Positions 33,685-45,906 of a stretch of DNA of 64,000 bases are shown in pieces; the stretch's first letter is position 1; the number at the start of each line of letters is the position of its first letter. This DNA is from Allodiplogaster sudhausi (lineage: Eukaryota > Nematoda > Chromadorea > Rhabditida > Diplogasteridae): contig CALZFC010000295.1 in the NCBI GenBank assembly GCA_945643635.1, positions 1 to 64,000 of the forward strand, written 5' to 3'. The position numbers and the translations under genes are program-made. The notes below the pieces were generated by a model. The model ran no database searches and was not told the origin of the DNA. It saw nothing but the letters and a program-made list of their open reading frames with translations.

Positions 33685-34177
33685 AACTTTTTGTTTTATT
33701 TTTGAACCAAGTTTACTTCAAGGAAAACTATTAAATTAGTTCAAAAAGATGAGCCAATTTTGGCACAATGTTGCATGGAATTTCCAGACATCGAATGTAC
33801 AGCAGAGGTATAAAGGGTAGAGATTTTGAGCCAATTTTTGCGCAGGTTGCACGAAATTTTCAGACATCGAATGTAAATCAGAGTTATAAAGGGTAGAGAT
33901 TGCGGAAATCTTTGGCGCAATTGTGCCAAATTTTATTGTAGAATCCTAATCACCTGTTGTCAGAGTGTATAGTCATCTTGGCCTTTTGGCTATGATCAGA
34001 GTGTAGAGTCATCTTGGCCATTTGGCTAAGAACATAATATAGAGTCATCTTGGCATTTTAGTATCGGACCTTATCCGCTTAATATCCTATAGATTAAGCA
34101 TACTTTTTGTTTTATTTTTGAACCAAATTAATTAAATGGAAACTGCTATATCTACTGGATACAGAGGGAAATTTATC

Positions 34178-34295
34178 GCTTACGACCATACCACGTTGAG
34201 AACACGCCATCCCGTCCGATCTGGCAAGTTAAGCAACGTTGGGCCCGGTTAGTACTTGGATCGGAGACGGCTTGGGAATCCCGGGTGTTGTAAGC
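34178..34295 (+). rRNA. 5S ribosomal RNA
   Basis: Consensus; upstream spacer variant GCTATATC. Confidence 0.97.
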
Positions 34296-34788
34296 AACTT
34301 TTTGTTTTATTTTTGAACCAAATTTACTTCAAGGAAAACTATTAAATTAGTTCAAAAAGATGAGCCAATTTTGGCACAATGTTGCATGGAATTTCCAGAC
34401 ATCGAATGTACAGCAGAGGTATAAAGGGTAGAGATTTTGAGCCAATTTTTGCGCAGGTTGCACGAAATTTTCAGACATCGAATGTAAATCAGAGTTATAA
34501 AGGGTAGAGATTGCGGAAATCTTTGGCGCAATTGTGCCAAATTTTATTGTAGAATCCTAATCACCTGTTGTCAGAGTGTATAGTCATCTTGGCCTTTTGG
34601 CTATGATCAGAGTGTAGAGTCATCTTGGCCATTTGGCTAAGAACATAATATAGAGTCATCTTGGCATTTTAGTATCGGACCTTATCCGCTTAATATCCTA
34701 TAGATTAAGCATACTTTTTGTTTTATTTTTGAACCAAATTAATTAAATGGAAACTGTTATATCTACTGGATACAGAGGGAAATTTATC

Positions 34789-34906
34789 GCTTACGACCAT
34801 ACCACGTTGAGAACACGCCATCCCGTCCGATCTGGCAAGTTAAGCAACGTTGGGCCCGGTTAGTACTTGGATCGGAGACGGCTTGGGAATCCCGGGTGTT
34901 GTAAGC
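34789..34906 (+). rRNA. 5S ribosomal RNA
   Basis: Consensus; spacer A upstream. Confidence 0.97.
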
Positions 34907-35399
34907 AACTTTTTGTTTTATTTTTGAACCAAATTTACTTCAAGGAAAACTATTAAATTAGTTCAAAAAGATGAGCCAATTTTGGCACAATGTTGCATGG
35001 AATTTCCAGACATCGAATGTACAGCAGAGGTATAAAGGGTAGAGATTTTGAGCCAATTTTTGCGCAGGTTGCACGAAATTTTCAGACATCGAATGTAAAT
35101 CAGAGTTATAAAGGGTAGAGATTGCGGAAATCTTTGGCGCAATTGTGCCAAATTTTATTGTAGAATCCTAATCACCTGTTGTCAGAGTGTATAGTCATCT
35201 TGGCCTTTTGGCTATGATCAGAGTGTAGAGTCATCTTGGCCATTTGGCTAAGAACATAATATAGAGTCATCTTGGCATTTTAGTATCGGACCTTATCCGC
35301 TTAATATCCTATAGATTAAGCATACTTTTTGTTTTATTTTTGAACCAAATTAATTAAATGGAAACTGCTATATCTACTGGATACAGAGGGAAATTCATC

Positions 35400-35517
35400 G
35401 CTTACGACCATACCACGTTGAGAACACGCCATCCCGTCCGATCTGGCAAGTTAAGCAACGTTGGGCCCGGTTAGTACTTGGATCGGAGACGGCTTGGGAA
35501 TCCCGGGTGTTGTAAGC
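35400..35517 (+). rRNA. 5S ribosomal RNA
   Basis: Consensus; upstream spacer variant GCTATATC/TTCATCG. Confidence 0.97.
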
Positions 35518-36010
35518 AACTTTTTGTTTTATTTTTGAACCAAATTTACTTCAAGGAAAACTATTAAATTAGTTCAAAAAGATGAGCCAATTTTGGCACA
35601 ATGTTGCATGGAATTTCCAGACATCGAATGTACAGCAGAGGTATAAAGGGTAGAGATTTTGAGCCAATTTTTGCGCAGGTTGCACGAAATTTTCAGACAT
35701 CGAATGTAAATCAGAGTTATAAAGGGTAGAGATTGCGGAAATCTTTGGCGCAATTGTGCCAAATTTTATTGTAGAATCCTAATCACCTGTTGTCAGAGTG
35801 TATAGTCATCTTGGCCTTTTGGCTATGATCAGAGTGTAGAGTCATCTTGGCCATTTGGCTAAGAACATAATATAGAGTCATCTTGGCATTTTAGTATCGG
35901 ACCTTATCCGCTTAATATCCTATAGATTAAGCATACTTTTTGTTTTATTTTTGAACCAAATTAATTAAATGGAAACTGTTATATCTACTGGATACAGAGG
36001 GAAATTTATC

Positions 36011-36128
36011 GCTTACGACCATACCACTTTGAGAACACGCCATCCCGTCCGATCTGGCAAGTTAAGCAACGTTGGGCCCGGTTAGTACTTGGATCGGAGA
36101 CGGCTTGGGAATCCCGGGTGTTGTAAGC
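36011..36128 (+). rRNA. 5S ribosomal RNA
   Basis: Variant G18T, again linked to ACCAAGTTT in the 3' flank. Confidence 0.96.
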
Positions 36129-36621
36129 AACTTTTTGTTTTATTTTTGAACCAAGTTTACTTCAAGGAAAACTATTAAATTAGTTCAAAAAGATGAGCCA
36201 ATTTTGGCACAATGTTGCATGGAATTTCCAGACATCGAATGTACAGCAGAGGTATAAAGGGTAGAGATTTTGAGCCAATTTTTGCGCAGGTTGCACGAAA
36301 TTTTCAGACATCGAATGTAAATCAGAGTTATAAAGGGTAGAGATTGCGGAAATCTTTGGCGCAATTGTGCCAAATTTTATTGTAGAATCCTAATCACCTG
36401 TTGTCAGAGTGTATAGTCATCTTGGCCTTTTGGCTATGATCAGAGTGTAGAGTCATCTTGGCCATTTGGCTAAGAACATAATATAGAGTCATCTTGGCAT
36501 TTTAGTATCGGACCTTATCCGCTTAATATCCTATAGATTAAGCATACTTTTTGTTTTATTTTTGAACCAAATTAATTAAATGGAAACTGCTATATCTACT
36601 GGATACAGAGGGAAATTCATC

Positions 36622-36739
36622 GCTTACGACCATACCACGTTGAGAACACGCCATCCCGTCCGATCTGGCAAGTTAAGCAACCTTGGGCCCGGTTAGTACT
36701 TGGATCGGAGACGGCTTGGGAATCCCGGGTGTTGTAAGC
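36622..36739 (+). rRNA. 5S ribosomal RNA
   Basis: Variant G61C with upstream GCTATATC, the same combination as at 24402. Confidence 0.95.
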
Positions 36740-37232
36740 AACTTTTTGTTTTATTTTTGAACCAAATTTACTTCAAGGAAAACTATTAAATTAGTTCAAA
36801 AAGATGAGCCAATTTTGGCACAATGTTGCATGGAATTTCCAGACATCGAATGTACAGCAGAGGTATAAAGGGTAGAGATTTTGAGCCAATTTTTGCGCAG
36901 GTTGCACGAAATTTTCAGACATCGAATGTAAATCAGAGTTATAAAGGGTAGAGATTGCGGAAATCTTTGGCGCAATTGTGCCAAATTTTATTGTAGAATC
37001 CTAATCACCTGTTGTCAGAGTGTATAGTCATCTTGGCCTTTTGGCTATGATCAGAGTGTAGAGTCATCTTGGCCATTTGGCTAAGAACATAATATAGAGT
37101 CATCTTGGCATTTTAGTATCGGACCTTATCCGCTTAATATCCTATAGATTAAGCATACTTTTTGTTTTATTTTTGAACCAAATTAATTAAATGGAAACTG
37201 TTATATCTACTGGATACAGAGGGAAATTTATC

Positions 37233-37350
37233 GCTTACGACCATACCACGTTGAGAACACGCCATCCCGTCCGATCTGGCAAGTTAAGCAACGTAGGGCC
37301 CGGTTAGTACTTGGATCGGAGACGGCTTGGGAATCCCGGGTGTTGTAAGC
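37233..37350 (+). rRNA. 5S ribosomal RNA
   Basis: Variant T63A, the same as at 25013. Confidence 0.95.
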
Positions 37351-37843
37351 AACTTTTTGTTTTATTTTTGAACCAAATTTACTTCAAGGAAAACTATTAA
37401 ATTAGTTCAAAAAGATGAGCCAATTTTGGCACAATGTTGCATGGAATTTCCAGACATCGAATGTACAGCAGAGGTATAAAGGGTAGAGATTTTGAGCCAA
37501 TTTTTGCGCAGGTTGCACGAAATTTTCAGACATCGAATGTAAATCAGAGTTATAAAGGGTAGAGATTGCGGAAATCTTTGGCGCAATTGTGCCAAATTTT
37601 ATTGTAGAATCCTAATCACCTGTTGTCAGAGTGTATAGTCATCTTGGCCTTTTGGCTATGATCAGAGTGTAGAGTCATCTTGGCCATTTGGCTAAGAACA
37701 TAATATAGAGTCATCTTGGCATTTTAGTATCGGACCTTATCCGCTTAATATCCTATAGATTAAGCATACTTTTTGTTTTATTTTTGAACCAAATTAATTA
37801 AATGGAAACTGTTATATCTACTGGATACAGAGGGAAATTTATC

Positions 37844-37961
37844 GCTTACGACCATACCACGTTGAGAACACGCCATCCCGTCCGATCTGGCAAGTTAAGC
37901 AACGTTGGGCCCGGTTAGTACTTGGATCGGAGACGGCTTGGGAATCAAGGGTGTTGTAAGC
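37844..37961 (+). rRNA. 5S ribosomal RNA
   Basis: Variants C104A and C105A (ATCAAGGG), in the strand that pairs with GGGCCCGG; last gene of the phased run. Confidence 0.94.
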
Positions 37962-38243
37962 AACTTTTTGTTATTCTTTACGAAAAAAGTAATAAAGTTT
38001 AAAGGCCATGTAAGAAATTTTTTTGTTTCATGTTGGCTTCAAACTAAGCAAGGATAGGATATCCCAAGTAAAATTTTAGGCTGCTGAAGAAGTGCACATG
38101 ACTTGCAGAAGAAGTGCAGAAGAAGTTATCTCCGGGATTCGAACCTTTAATTTCGTGTACATATTTACGTGTTCATGTACATACATGTACATACGTACGT
38201 GCGTACAGCAAGTATGACTACGTGACACACATACACTTCTCTC

Positions 38244-38361
38244 GCTTACGACCATACCGCGTTGAGAACACGCCATCCCGTCCGATCTGGCAAGTTAAGC
38301 AACGTTGGGCCCGGTTAGTACTTGGATCGGAGACGGCTTGGGAATCCCGGGTGTTGTAAGC
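38244..38361 (+). rRNA. 5S ribosomal RNA
   Basis: Variant A16G; a shortened spacer B upstream gives a 400-bp step. Confidence 0.95.
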
Positions 38362-38647
38362 AACTTTTTGTTATTCTTTACGAAAAAAGTAATAAAGTTT
38401 AAAGGCCATGTCAGAAATTTTTTTGTTTCATGTTGGCTTCAAACTAAGCAAACATAGGATATCCCAAGTAAAATTTTAGGCTGCAGAAGAAGTGCAGATG
38501 ACTTGCAGAAGAAGTGCAGAAGAAGTTATCTCCGGGATTCGATCCTTTAATTTCGTGTACATATTTACGTGTTCATGTACATACATGTACATACATACGT
38601 ACGTGCGTACAGCAAGTATGACTACGTGACACACATACACTTCTCTC

Positions 38648-38765
38648 GCTTACGACCATACCACGTTGAGAACACGCCATCCCGTCCGATCTGGCAAGTT
38701 AAGCAACGTTGGGCCCGGTTAGTACTTGGATCGGAGACGGCTTGGGAATCCCGGGTGTTGTAAGC
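38648..38765 (+). rRNA. 5S ribosomal RNA
   Basis: Consensus; spacer B upstream (404-bp step); 3' flank starts TACTTTTTG. Confidence 0.97.
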
Positions 38766-39258
38766 TACTTTTTGTTTTATTTTTGAACCAAATTTACTTC
38801 AAGGAAAACTATTAAATTAGTTCAAAAAGATGAGCCAATTTTGGCACAATGTTGCATGGAATTTCCAGACATCGAATGTACAGCAGAGGTATAAAGGGTA
38901 GAGATTTTGAGCCAATTTTTGCGCAGGTTGCACGAAATTTTCAGACATCGAATGTAAATCAGAGTTATAAAGGGTAGAGATTGCGGAAATCTTTGGCGCA
39001 ATTGTGCCAAATTTTATTGTAGAATCCTAATCACCTGTTGTCAGAGTGTATAGTCATCTTGGCCTTTTGGCTATGATCAGAGTGTAGAGTCATCTTGGCC
39101 ATTTGGCTATGAACATAATATAGAGTCATCTTGGCATTTTAGTATCGGACCTTATCCGCTTAATATCCTATAGGTTAAGCATACTTTTTGTTTTATTTTT
39201 GAACCAAATTAATTAAATGGAAACTGTTATATCTACTGGATACAGAGGGAAATTTATC

Positions 39259-39376
39259 GCTTACGACCATACCACGTTGAGAACACGCCATCCCGTCCGA
39301 TCTGGCAAGTTAAGCAGCGTTCGGCCCGGTTAGTACTTGGATCGGAGACGGCTTGGGAATCCCGGGTGTTGTAAGC
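39259..39376 (+). rRNA. 5S ribosomal RNA
   Basis: Variants A59G and G64C in or near box A; spacer A upstream. Confidence 0.94.
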
Positions 39377-39666
39377 AACTTTTTGTTATTCTTTACGAAA
39401 AAAGTAATAAAGTTTAAAGGCCATGTCAGAAATTTTTTTGTTTCATGTTGGCTTCAAACTAAGCAAACATAGGATATCCCAAGTAAAATTTTAGGCTGCA
39501 GAAGAAGTGCAGATGACTTGCAGAAGAAGTGCAGAAGAAGTTATCTCCGGGATTCGATCCTTTAATTTCGTGTACATATTTACGTGTTCATGTACATACA
39601 TGTACATACATACATACGTACGTGCGTACAGCAAGAATGACTACGTGACACACATACACTTCTCTC

Positions 39667-39784
39667 GCTTACGACCATACCACGTTGAGAACACGCCATC
39701 CCGTCCGATCTGGCAAGTTAAGCAACGTTGGGCCCGGTTAGTACTTGGATCGGAGACGGCTTGGGAATCCCGGGTGTTGTAAGC
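39667..39784 (+). rRNA. 5S ribosomal RNA
   Basis: Consensus; spacer B upstream; last gene before the convergent junction. Confidence 0.97.
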
Positions 39785-39837
39785 AACTTTTTGTTTTATT
39801 TTTGAACCAAATTTACTTCAAGGAAAACTATTAAATT

Positions 39838-39890
39838 AGTTCAAAAAGACGGGATGGCGTGTTCTCAACGTGGTATGGTCGTAAGCGATG
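39838..39890. other. Convergent inversion junction
   Basis: Plus-strand spacer A (TTAGTTCAAAAAGA) runs directly into the 5' third of a minus-strand 5S (CGGGATGGCGTGTTCTC). GA is shared at the break (39848-39849). Confidence 0.9.
39848..39886 (-). pseudogene. 5S 5' fragment at inversion junction
   Basis: About nt 1-39 only, with an intact spacer A promoter side. Confidence 0.92.
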
Positions 39891-40379
39891 AATTTCCCTC
39901 TGTATCCAGTAGGTATAGCAGTTTCCATTTAATTAATTTGGTTCAAAAATAAAACAAAAAGTATGCTTAATCTATAGGATATTAAGCGGATAAGGTCCGA
40001 TACTAAAATGCCAAGATGACTCTATATTATGTTCTTAGCCAAATGGCCAAGATGACTCTACATTCTGATCATAGCCAAAAGGCCAAGATGACTATAAACT
40101 CTGACAACAGGTGATTAGGATTCTACAATAAAATTTGGCACAATTGCGCCAAAGAATTCCGCAATCTCTACCCTTTATAACTCTGATTTACATTCGATGT
40201 CTGAAAATTTCGTGCAACCTGCGCCAAAATTGGCTCAAAATCTCTACAATTTATACCTCTGCTGTACATTCGATGTCTGGAAATTCCATGCAACCTTGTG
40301 CCAAAATTGGCTCATCTTTTTGAACTAATTTAATAGTTTTCCTTGAAGTAAATTTGGTTCAAAAATAAAACAAAAAGTT

Positions 40380-40497
40380 GCTTACAACACCCGGGATTCC
40401 CAAGCCGTCTCCGATCCAAGTACTAACCGGGCCCAACGTTGCTTAACTTGCCAGATCGGGCGGGATGGCGTGTTCTCAACGTGGTATGGTCGTAAGC
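40380..40497 (-). rRNA. 5S ribosomal RNA
   Basis: Variant T38C; spacer B/A (344-bp step) upstream. Confidence 0.96.
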
Positions 40498-40723
40498 GAG
40501 AGAAGTGTATGTGTGTCACGTAGTCATTCTTGCTGTACGCACGTACGTATGTATGTATGTACATGCGCAAAAATTGGCTCAAAATCTCTACCCTTTATAC
40601 CTCTGCTGTACATTCGATGTCTGGAAATTACATGCAACATTGTGCCAAAATTGGCTCATCTTTTTGAACTAATTTAATAGTTTTCCTTGAAGTAAATTTG
40701 GTTCAAAAATAAAACAAAAAGTT
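40498..40723 (-). repeat. Recombinant spacer B/A (344-bp unit), representative
   Basis: The 5S-proximal 70 bp or so of spacer B is fused at its GTACATG palindrome to the CGCAAAAATTGGCTC part of spacer A. The remainder of both spacers, including the U2-like segment, is missing. The 5S gene therefore has a B-type upstream flank and an A-type downstream flank. Confidence 0.9.
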
Positions 40724-40841
40724 GCTTACAACACCCGGGATTCCCAAGCCGTCTCCGATCCAAGTACTAACCGGGCCCAACGTTGCTTAACTTGCCAGAT
40801 CGGACGGGATGGCGTGTTCTCAACGTGGTATGGTCGTAAGC
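40724..40841 (-). rRNA. 5S ribosomal RNA
   Basis: Consensus; 344-bp step. Confidence 0.97.
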
Positions 40842-41067
40842 GAGAGAAGTGTATGTGTGTCACGTAGTCATTCTTGCTGTACGCACGTACGTATGTATGT
40901 ATGTACATGCGCAAAAATTGGCTCAAAATCTCTACCCTTTATACCTCTGCTGTACATTCGATGTCTGGAAATTACATGCAACATTGTGCCAAAATTGGCT
41001 CATCTTTTTGAACTAATTTAATAGTTTTCCTTGAAGTAAATTTGGTTCAAAAATAAAACAAAAAGTT

Positions 41068-41185
41068 GCTTACAACACCCGGGATTCCCAAGCCGTCTCC
41101 GATCCAAGTACTAACCGGGCCCAACGTTGCTTAACTTGCCAGATCGGACGGGATGGCGTGTTCTCAACGTGGTATGGTCGTAAGC
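41068..41185 (-). rRNA. 5S ribosomal RNA
   Basis: Consensus; 344-bp step. Confidence 0.97.
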
Positions 41186-41411
41186 GAGAGAAGTGTATGT
41201 GTGTCACGTAGTCATTCTTGCTGTACGCACGTACGTATGTATGTATGTACATGCGCAAAAATTGGCTCAAAATCTCTACCCTTTATACCTCTGCTGTACA
41301 TTCGATGTCTGGAAATTACATGCAACATTGTGCCAAAATTGGCTCATCTTTTTGAACTAATTTAATAGTTTTCCTTGAAGTAAATTTGGTTCAAAAATAA
41401 AACAAAAAGTT

Positions 41412-41529
41412 GCTTACAACACCCGGGATTCCCAAGCCGTCTCCGATCCAAGTACTAACCGGGCCCAACGTTGCTTAACTTGCCAGATCGGACGGGATGG
41501 CGTGTTCTCAACGTGGTATGGTCGTAAGC
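41412..41529 (-). rRNA. 5S ribosomal RNA
   Basis: Consensus; 344-bp step. Confidence 0.97.
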
Positions 41530-41755
41530 GAGAGAAGTGTATGTGTGTCACGTAGTCATTCTTGCTGTACGCACGTACGTATGTATGTATGTACATGCGC
41601 AAAAATTGGCTCAAAATCTCTACCCTTTATACCTCTGCTGTACATTCGATGTCTGGAAATTACATGCAACATTGTGCCAAAATTGGCTCATCTTTTTGAA
41701 CTAATTTAATAGTTTTCCTTGAAGTAAATTTGGTTCAAAAATAAAACAAAAAGTT

Positions 41756-41873
41756 GCTTACAACACCCGGGATTCCCAAGCCGTCTCCGATCCAAGTACT
41801 AACCGGGCCCAACGTTGCTTAACTTGCCAGATCGGACGGGATGGCGTGTTCTCAACGTGGTATGGTCGTAAGC
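41756..41873 (-). rRNA. 5S ribosomal RNA
   Basis: Consensus; spacer A upstream. Confidence 0.97.
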
Positions 41874-42366
41874 GATGAATTTCCCTCTGTATCCAGTAGA
41901 TATAGCAGTTTCCATTTAATTAATTTGGTTCAAAAATAAAACAAAAAGTATGCTTAATCTATAGGATATTAAGCGGATAAGGTCCGATACTAAAATGCCA
42001 AGATGACTCTATATTATGTTCTTAGCCAAATGGCCAAGATGACTCTACATTCTGATCATAGCCAAAAGGCCAAGATGACTATAAACTCTGACAACAGGTG
42101 ATTAGGATTCTACAATAAAATTTGGCACAATTGCGCCAAAGAATTCCGCAATCTCTACCCTTTATAACTCTGATTTACATTCGATGTCTGAAAATTTCGT
42201 GCAACCTGCGCCAAAATTGGCTCAAAATCTCTACAATTTATACCTCTGCTGTACATTCGATGTCTGGAAATTCCATGCAACATTGTGCCAAAATTGGCTC
42301 ATCTTTTTGAACTAATTTAATAGTTTTCCTTGAAGTAAATTTGGTTCAAAAATAAAACAAAAAGTT

Positions 42367-42484
42367 GCTTACAACACCCGGGATTCCCAAGCCGTCTCCG
42401 ATCCAAGTACTAACCGGGCCCAACGTTGCTTAACTTGCCAGATCGGACGGGATGGCGTGTTCTCAACGTGGTATGGTCGTAAGC
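42367..42484 (-). rRNA. 5S ribosomal RNA
   Basis: Consensus; spacer A upstream. Confidence 0.97.
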
Positions 42485-42977
42485 GATAAATTTCCCTCTG
42501 TATCCAGTAGATATAACAGTTTCCATTTAATTAGTTTGGTTCAAAAATAAAACAAAAAGTATGCTTAATCTATAGGATATTAAGCGGATAAGGTCCGATA
42601 CTAAAATGCCAAGATGACTCTATATTATGTTCTTAGCCAAATGGCCAAGATGACTCTACATTCTGATCATAGCCAAAAGGCCAAGATGACTATAAACTCT
42701 GACAACAGGTGATTAGGATTCTACAATAAAATTTGGCACAATTGCGCCAAAGAATTCCGCAATCTCTACCCTTTATAACTCTGATTTACATTCGATGTCT
42801 GAAAATTTCGTGCAACCTGCGCCAAAATTGGCTCAAAATCTCTACAATTTATACCTCTGCTGTACATTCGATGTCTGGAAATTCCATGCAACATTGTGCC
42901 AAAATTGGCTCATCTTTTTGAACTAATTTAATAGTTTTCCTTGAAGTAAATTTGGTTCAAAAATAAAACAAAAAGTT

Positions 42978-43095
42978 GCTTACAACACCCGGGATTCCCA
43001 AGCCGTCTCCGATCCAAGTACTAACCGGGCCCAACGTTGCTTAACTTGCCAGATCGGACGGGATGGCGTGTTCTCAACGTGGTATGGTCGTAAGC
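42978..43095 (-). rRNA. 5S ribosomal RNA
   Basis: Consensus; spacer A upstream. Confidence 0.97.
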
Positions 43096-43588
43096 GATAA
43101 ATTTCCCTCTGTATCCAGTAGATATAACAGTTTCCATTTAATTAGTTTGGTTCAAAAATAAAACAAAAAGTATGCTTAATCTATAGGATATTAAGCGGAT
43201 AAGGTCCGATACTAAAATGCCAAGATGACTCTATATTATGTTCTTAGCCAAATGGCCAAGATGACTCTACACTCTGATCATAGCCAAAAGGCCAAGATGA
43301 CTATACACTCTGACAACAGGTGATTAGGATTCTACAATAAAATTTGGCACAATTGCGCCAAAGATTTCCGCAATCTCTACCCTTTATAACTCTGATTTAC
43401 ATTCGATGTCTGAAAATTTCGTGCAACCTGCGCAAAAATTGGCTCAAAATCTCTACCCTTTATACCTCTGCTGTACATTCGATGTCTGGAAATTCCATGC
43501 AACATTGTGACAAAATTGGCTCATCTTTTTGAACTAATTTAATAGTTTTCCTTGAAGTAAACTTGGTTCAAAAATAAAACAAAAAGTT

Positions 43589-43706
43589 GCTTACAACACC
43601 CGGGATTCCCAAGCCGTCTCCGATCCAAGTACTAACCGGGCCCAACGTTGCTTAACTTGCCAGATCGGACGGGATGGCGTGTTCTCAACGTGGTATGGTC
43701 GTAAGC
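43589..43706 (-). rRNA. 5S ribosomal RNA
   Basis: Consensus; spacer B upstream with the GAATTGTATG variant. Confidence 0.97.
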
Positions 43707-43996
43707 GAGAGAATTGTATGTGTGTCACGTAGTCATTCTTGCTGTACGCACGTACGTATGTATGTATGTACATGTATGTACATGAACACGTAAATATGTA
43801 CACGAAATTAAAGGATCGAATCCCGGAGATAACTTCTTCTGCACTTCTTCTGCAAGTCATCTGCACTTCTTCTGCAGCCTAAAATTTTACTTGGGATATC
43901 CTATGTTTGCTTAGTTTGAAGCCAACATGAAACAAAAAAATTTCTGACATGGCCTTTAAACTTTATTACTTTTTTCGTAAAGAATAACAAAAAGTT

Positions 43997-44114
43997 GCTT
44001 ACAACACCCGGGATTCCCAAGCCGTCTCCGATCCAAGTACTAACCGGGCCCAACGTTGCTTAACTTGCCAGATCGGACGGGATGGCGTGTTCTCAACGTG
44101 GTATGGTCGTAAGC
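43997..44114 (-). rRNA. 5S ribosomal RNA
   Basis: Consensus; spacer A upstream. Confidence 0.97.
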
Positions 44115-44607
44115 GATAAATTTCCCTCTGTATCCAGTAGATATAACAGTTTCCGTTTAATTAATTTGGTTCAAAAATAAAACAAAAAGTATGCTTAACC
44201 TATAGGATATTAAGCGGATAAGGTCCGATACTAAAATGCCAAGATGACTCAATATTATGTTCATAGCCAAATGGCCAAGATGACTCTACACTCTGATCAT
44301 AGCCAAAAGGCCAAGATGACTATACACTCTGACAACAGGTGATTAGGATTCTACAATAAAATTTGGCACAATTGCGCCAAAGATTTCCGCAATCTCTACC
44401 CTTTATAACTCTGATTTACATTCGATGTCTGAAAATTTCGTGCAACCTGCGCAAAAATTGGCTCAACATCTCTACCCTTTATACCTCTGCTGTACATTCG
44501 ATGTCTGGAAATTCCATGCAACCTTGTGCCAAAATTGGCTCATCTTTTTGAACTAATTTAATAGTTTTCCTTGAAGTAAATTTGGTTCAAAAATAAAACA
44601 AAAAGTT

Positions 44608-44725
44608 GCTTACAACACCCGGGATTCCCAAGCCGTCTCCGATCCAAGTACTAACCGGGCCCAACGTTGCTTAACTTGCCAGATCGGACGGGATGGCGTG
44701 TTCTCAACGTGGTATGGTCGTAAGC
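44608..44725 (-). rRNA. 5S ribosomal RNA
   Basis: Consensus; spacer A upstream. Confidence 0.97.
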
Positions 44726-45218
44726 GATAAATTTCCCTCTGTATCCAGTAGATATAACAGTTTCCATTTAATTAATTTGGTTCAAAAATAAAACAAAAAG
44801 TATGCTTAACCTATAGGATATTAAGCGGATAAGGTCCGATACTAAAATGCCAAGATGACTCTATATTATGTTCATAGCCAAATGGCCAAGATGACTCTAC
44901 ACTCTGATCATAGCCAAAAGGCCAAGATGACTATACACTCTGACAACAGGTGATTAGGATTCTACAATAAAATTTGGCACAATTGCGCCAAAGATTTCCG
45001 CAATCTCTACCCTTTATAACTCTGATTTACATTCGATGTCTGAAAATTTCGTGCAACCTGCGCAAAAATTGGCTCAAAATCTCTACCCTTTATACCTCTG
45101 CTGTACATTCGATGTCTGGAAATTCCATGCAACCTTGTGCCAAAATTGGCTCATCTTTTTGAACTAATTTAATAGTTTTCCTTGAAGTAAATTTGGTTCA
45201 AAAATAAAACAAAAAGTT

Positions 45219-45336
45219 GCTTACAACACCCGGGATTCCCAAGCCGTCTCCGATCCAAGTACTAACCGGGCCCAACGTTGCTTAACTTGCCAGATCGGGC
45301 GGGATGGCGTGTTCTCAACGTGGTATGGTCGTAAGC
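45219..45336 (-). rRNA. 5S ribosomal RNA
   Basis: Variant T38C; 344-bp step upstream. Confidence 0.96.
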
Positions 45337-45562
45337 GAGAGAAGTGTATGTGTGTCACGTAGTCATTCTTGCTGTACGCACGTACGTATGTATGTATGTA
45401 CATGCGCAAAAATTGGCTCAAAATCTCTACCCTTTATACCTCTGCTGTACATTCGATGTCTGGAAATTACATGCAACATTGTGCCAAAATTGGCTCATCT
45501 TTTTGAACTAATTTAATAGTTTTCCTTGAAGTAAATTTGGTTCAAAAATAAAACAAAAAGTT

Positions 45563-45680
45563 GCTTACAACACCCGGGATTCCCAAGCCGTCTCCGATCC
45601 AAGTACTAACCGGGCCCAACGTTGCTTAACTTGCCAGATCGGACGGGATGGCGTGTTCTCAACGTGGTATGGTCGTAAGC
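45563..45680 (-). rRNA. 5S ribosomal RNA
   Basis: Consensus; 344-bp step. Confidence 0.97.
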
Positions 45681-45906
45681 GAGAGAAGTGTATGTGTGTC
45701 ACGTAGTCATTCTTGCTGTACGCACGTACGTATGTATGTATGTACATGCGCAAAAATTGGCTCAAAATCTCTACCCTTTATACCTCTGCTGTACATTCGA
45801 TGTCTGGAAATTCCATGCAACATTGTGCCAAAATTGGCTCATCTTTTTGAACTAATTTAATAGTTTTCCTTGAAGTAAATTTGGTTCAAAAATAAAACAA
45901 AAAGTT

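Larger units (their letters stand above)
20736..37961 (+). repeat. Perfectly phased run of 29 5S genes at 611 bp
   Basis: 28 successive steps of exactly 611 bp (17108 bp) with no net indel. Only scattered substitutions distinguish the units. Confidence 0.95.
42367..45562 (-). repeat. 3196-bp array segment, first copy
   Basis: Unit order 611-611-408-611-611-344, repeated at 46354-49549. Both copies share the private spacer-B variant GAGAGAATTGTATG. Confidence 0.85.

Noticed and set aside
38100..38243. tRNA gene in spacer B
   Set aside because: Only the T-loop-like 12-mer matches; no acceptor, D or anticodon arms can be folded around it.
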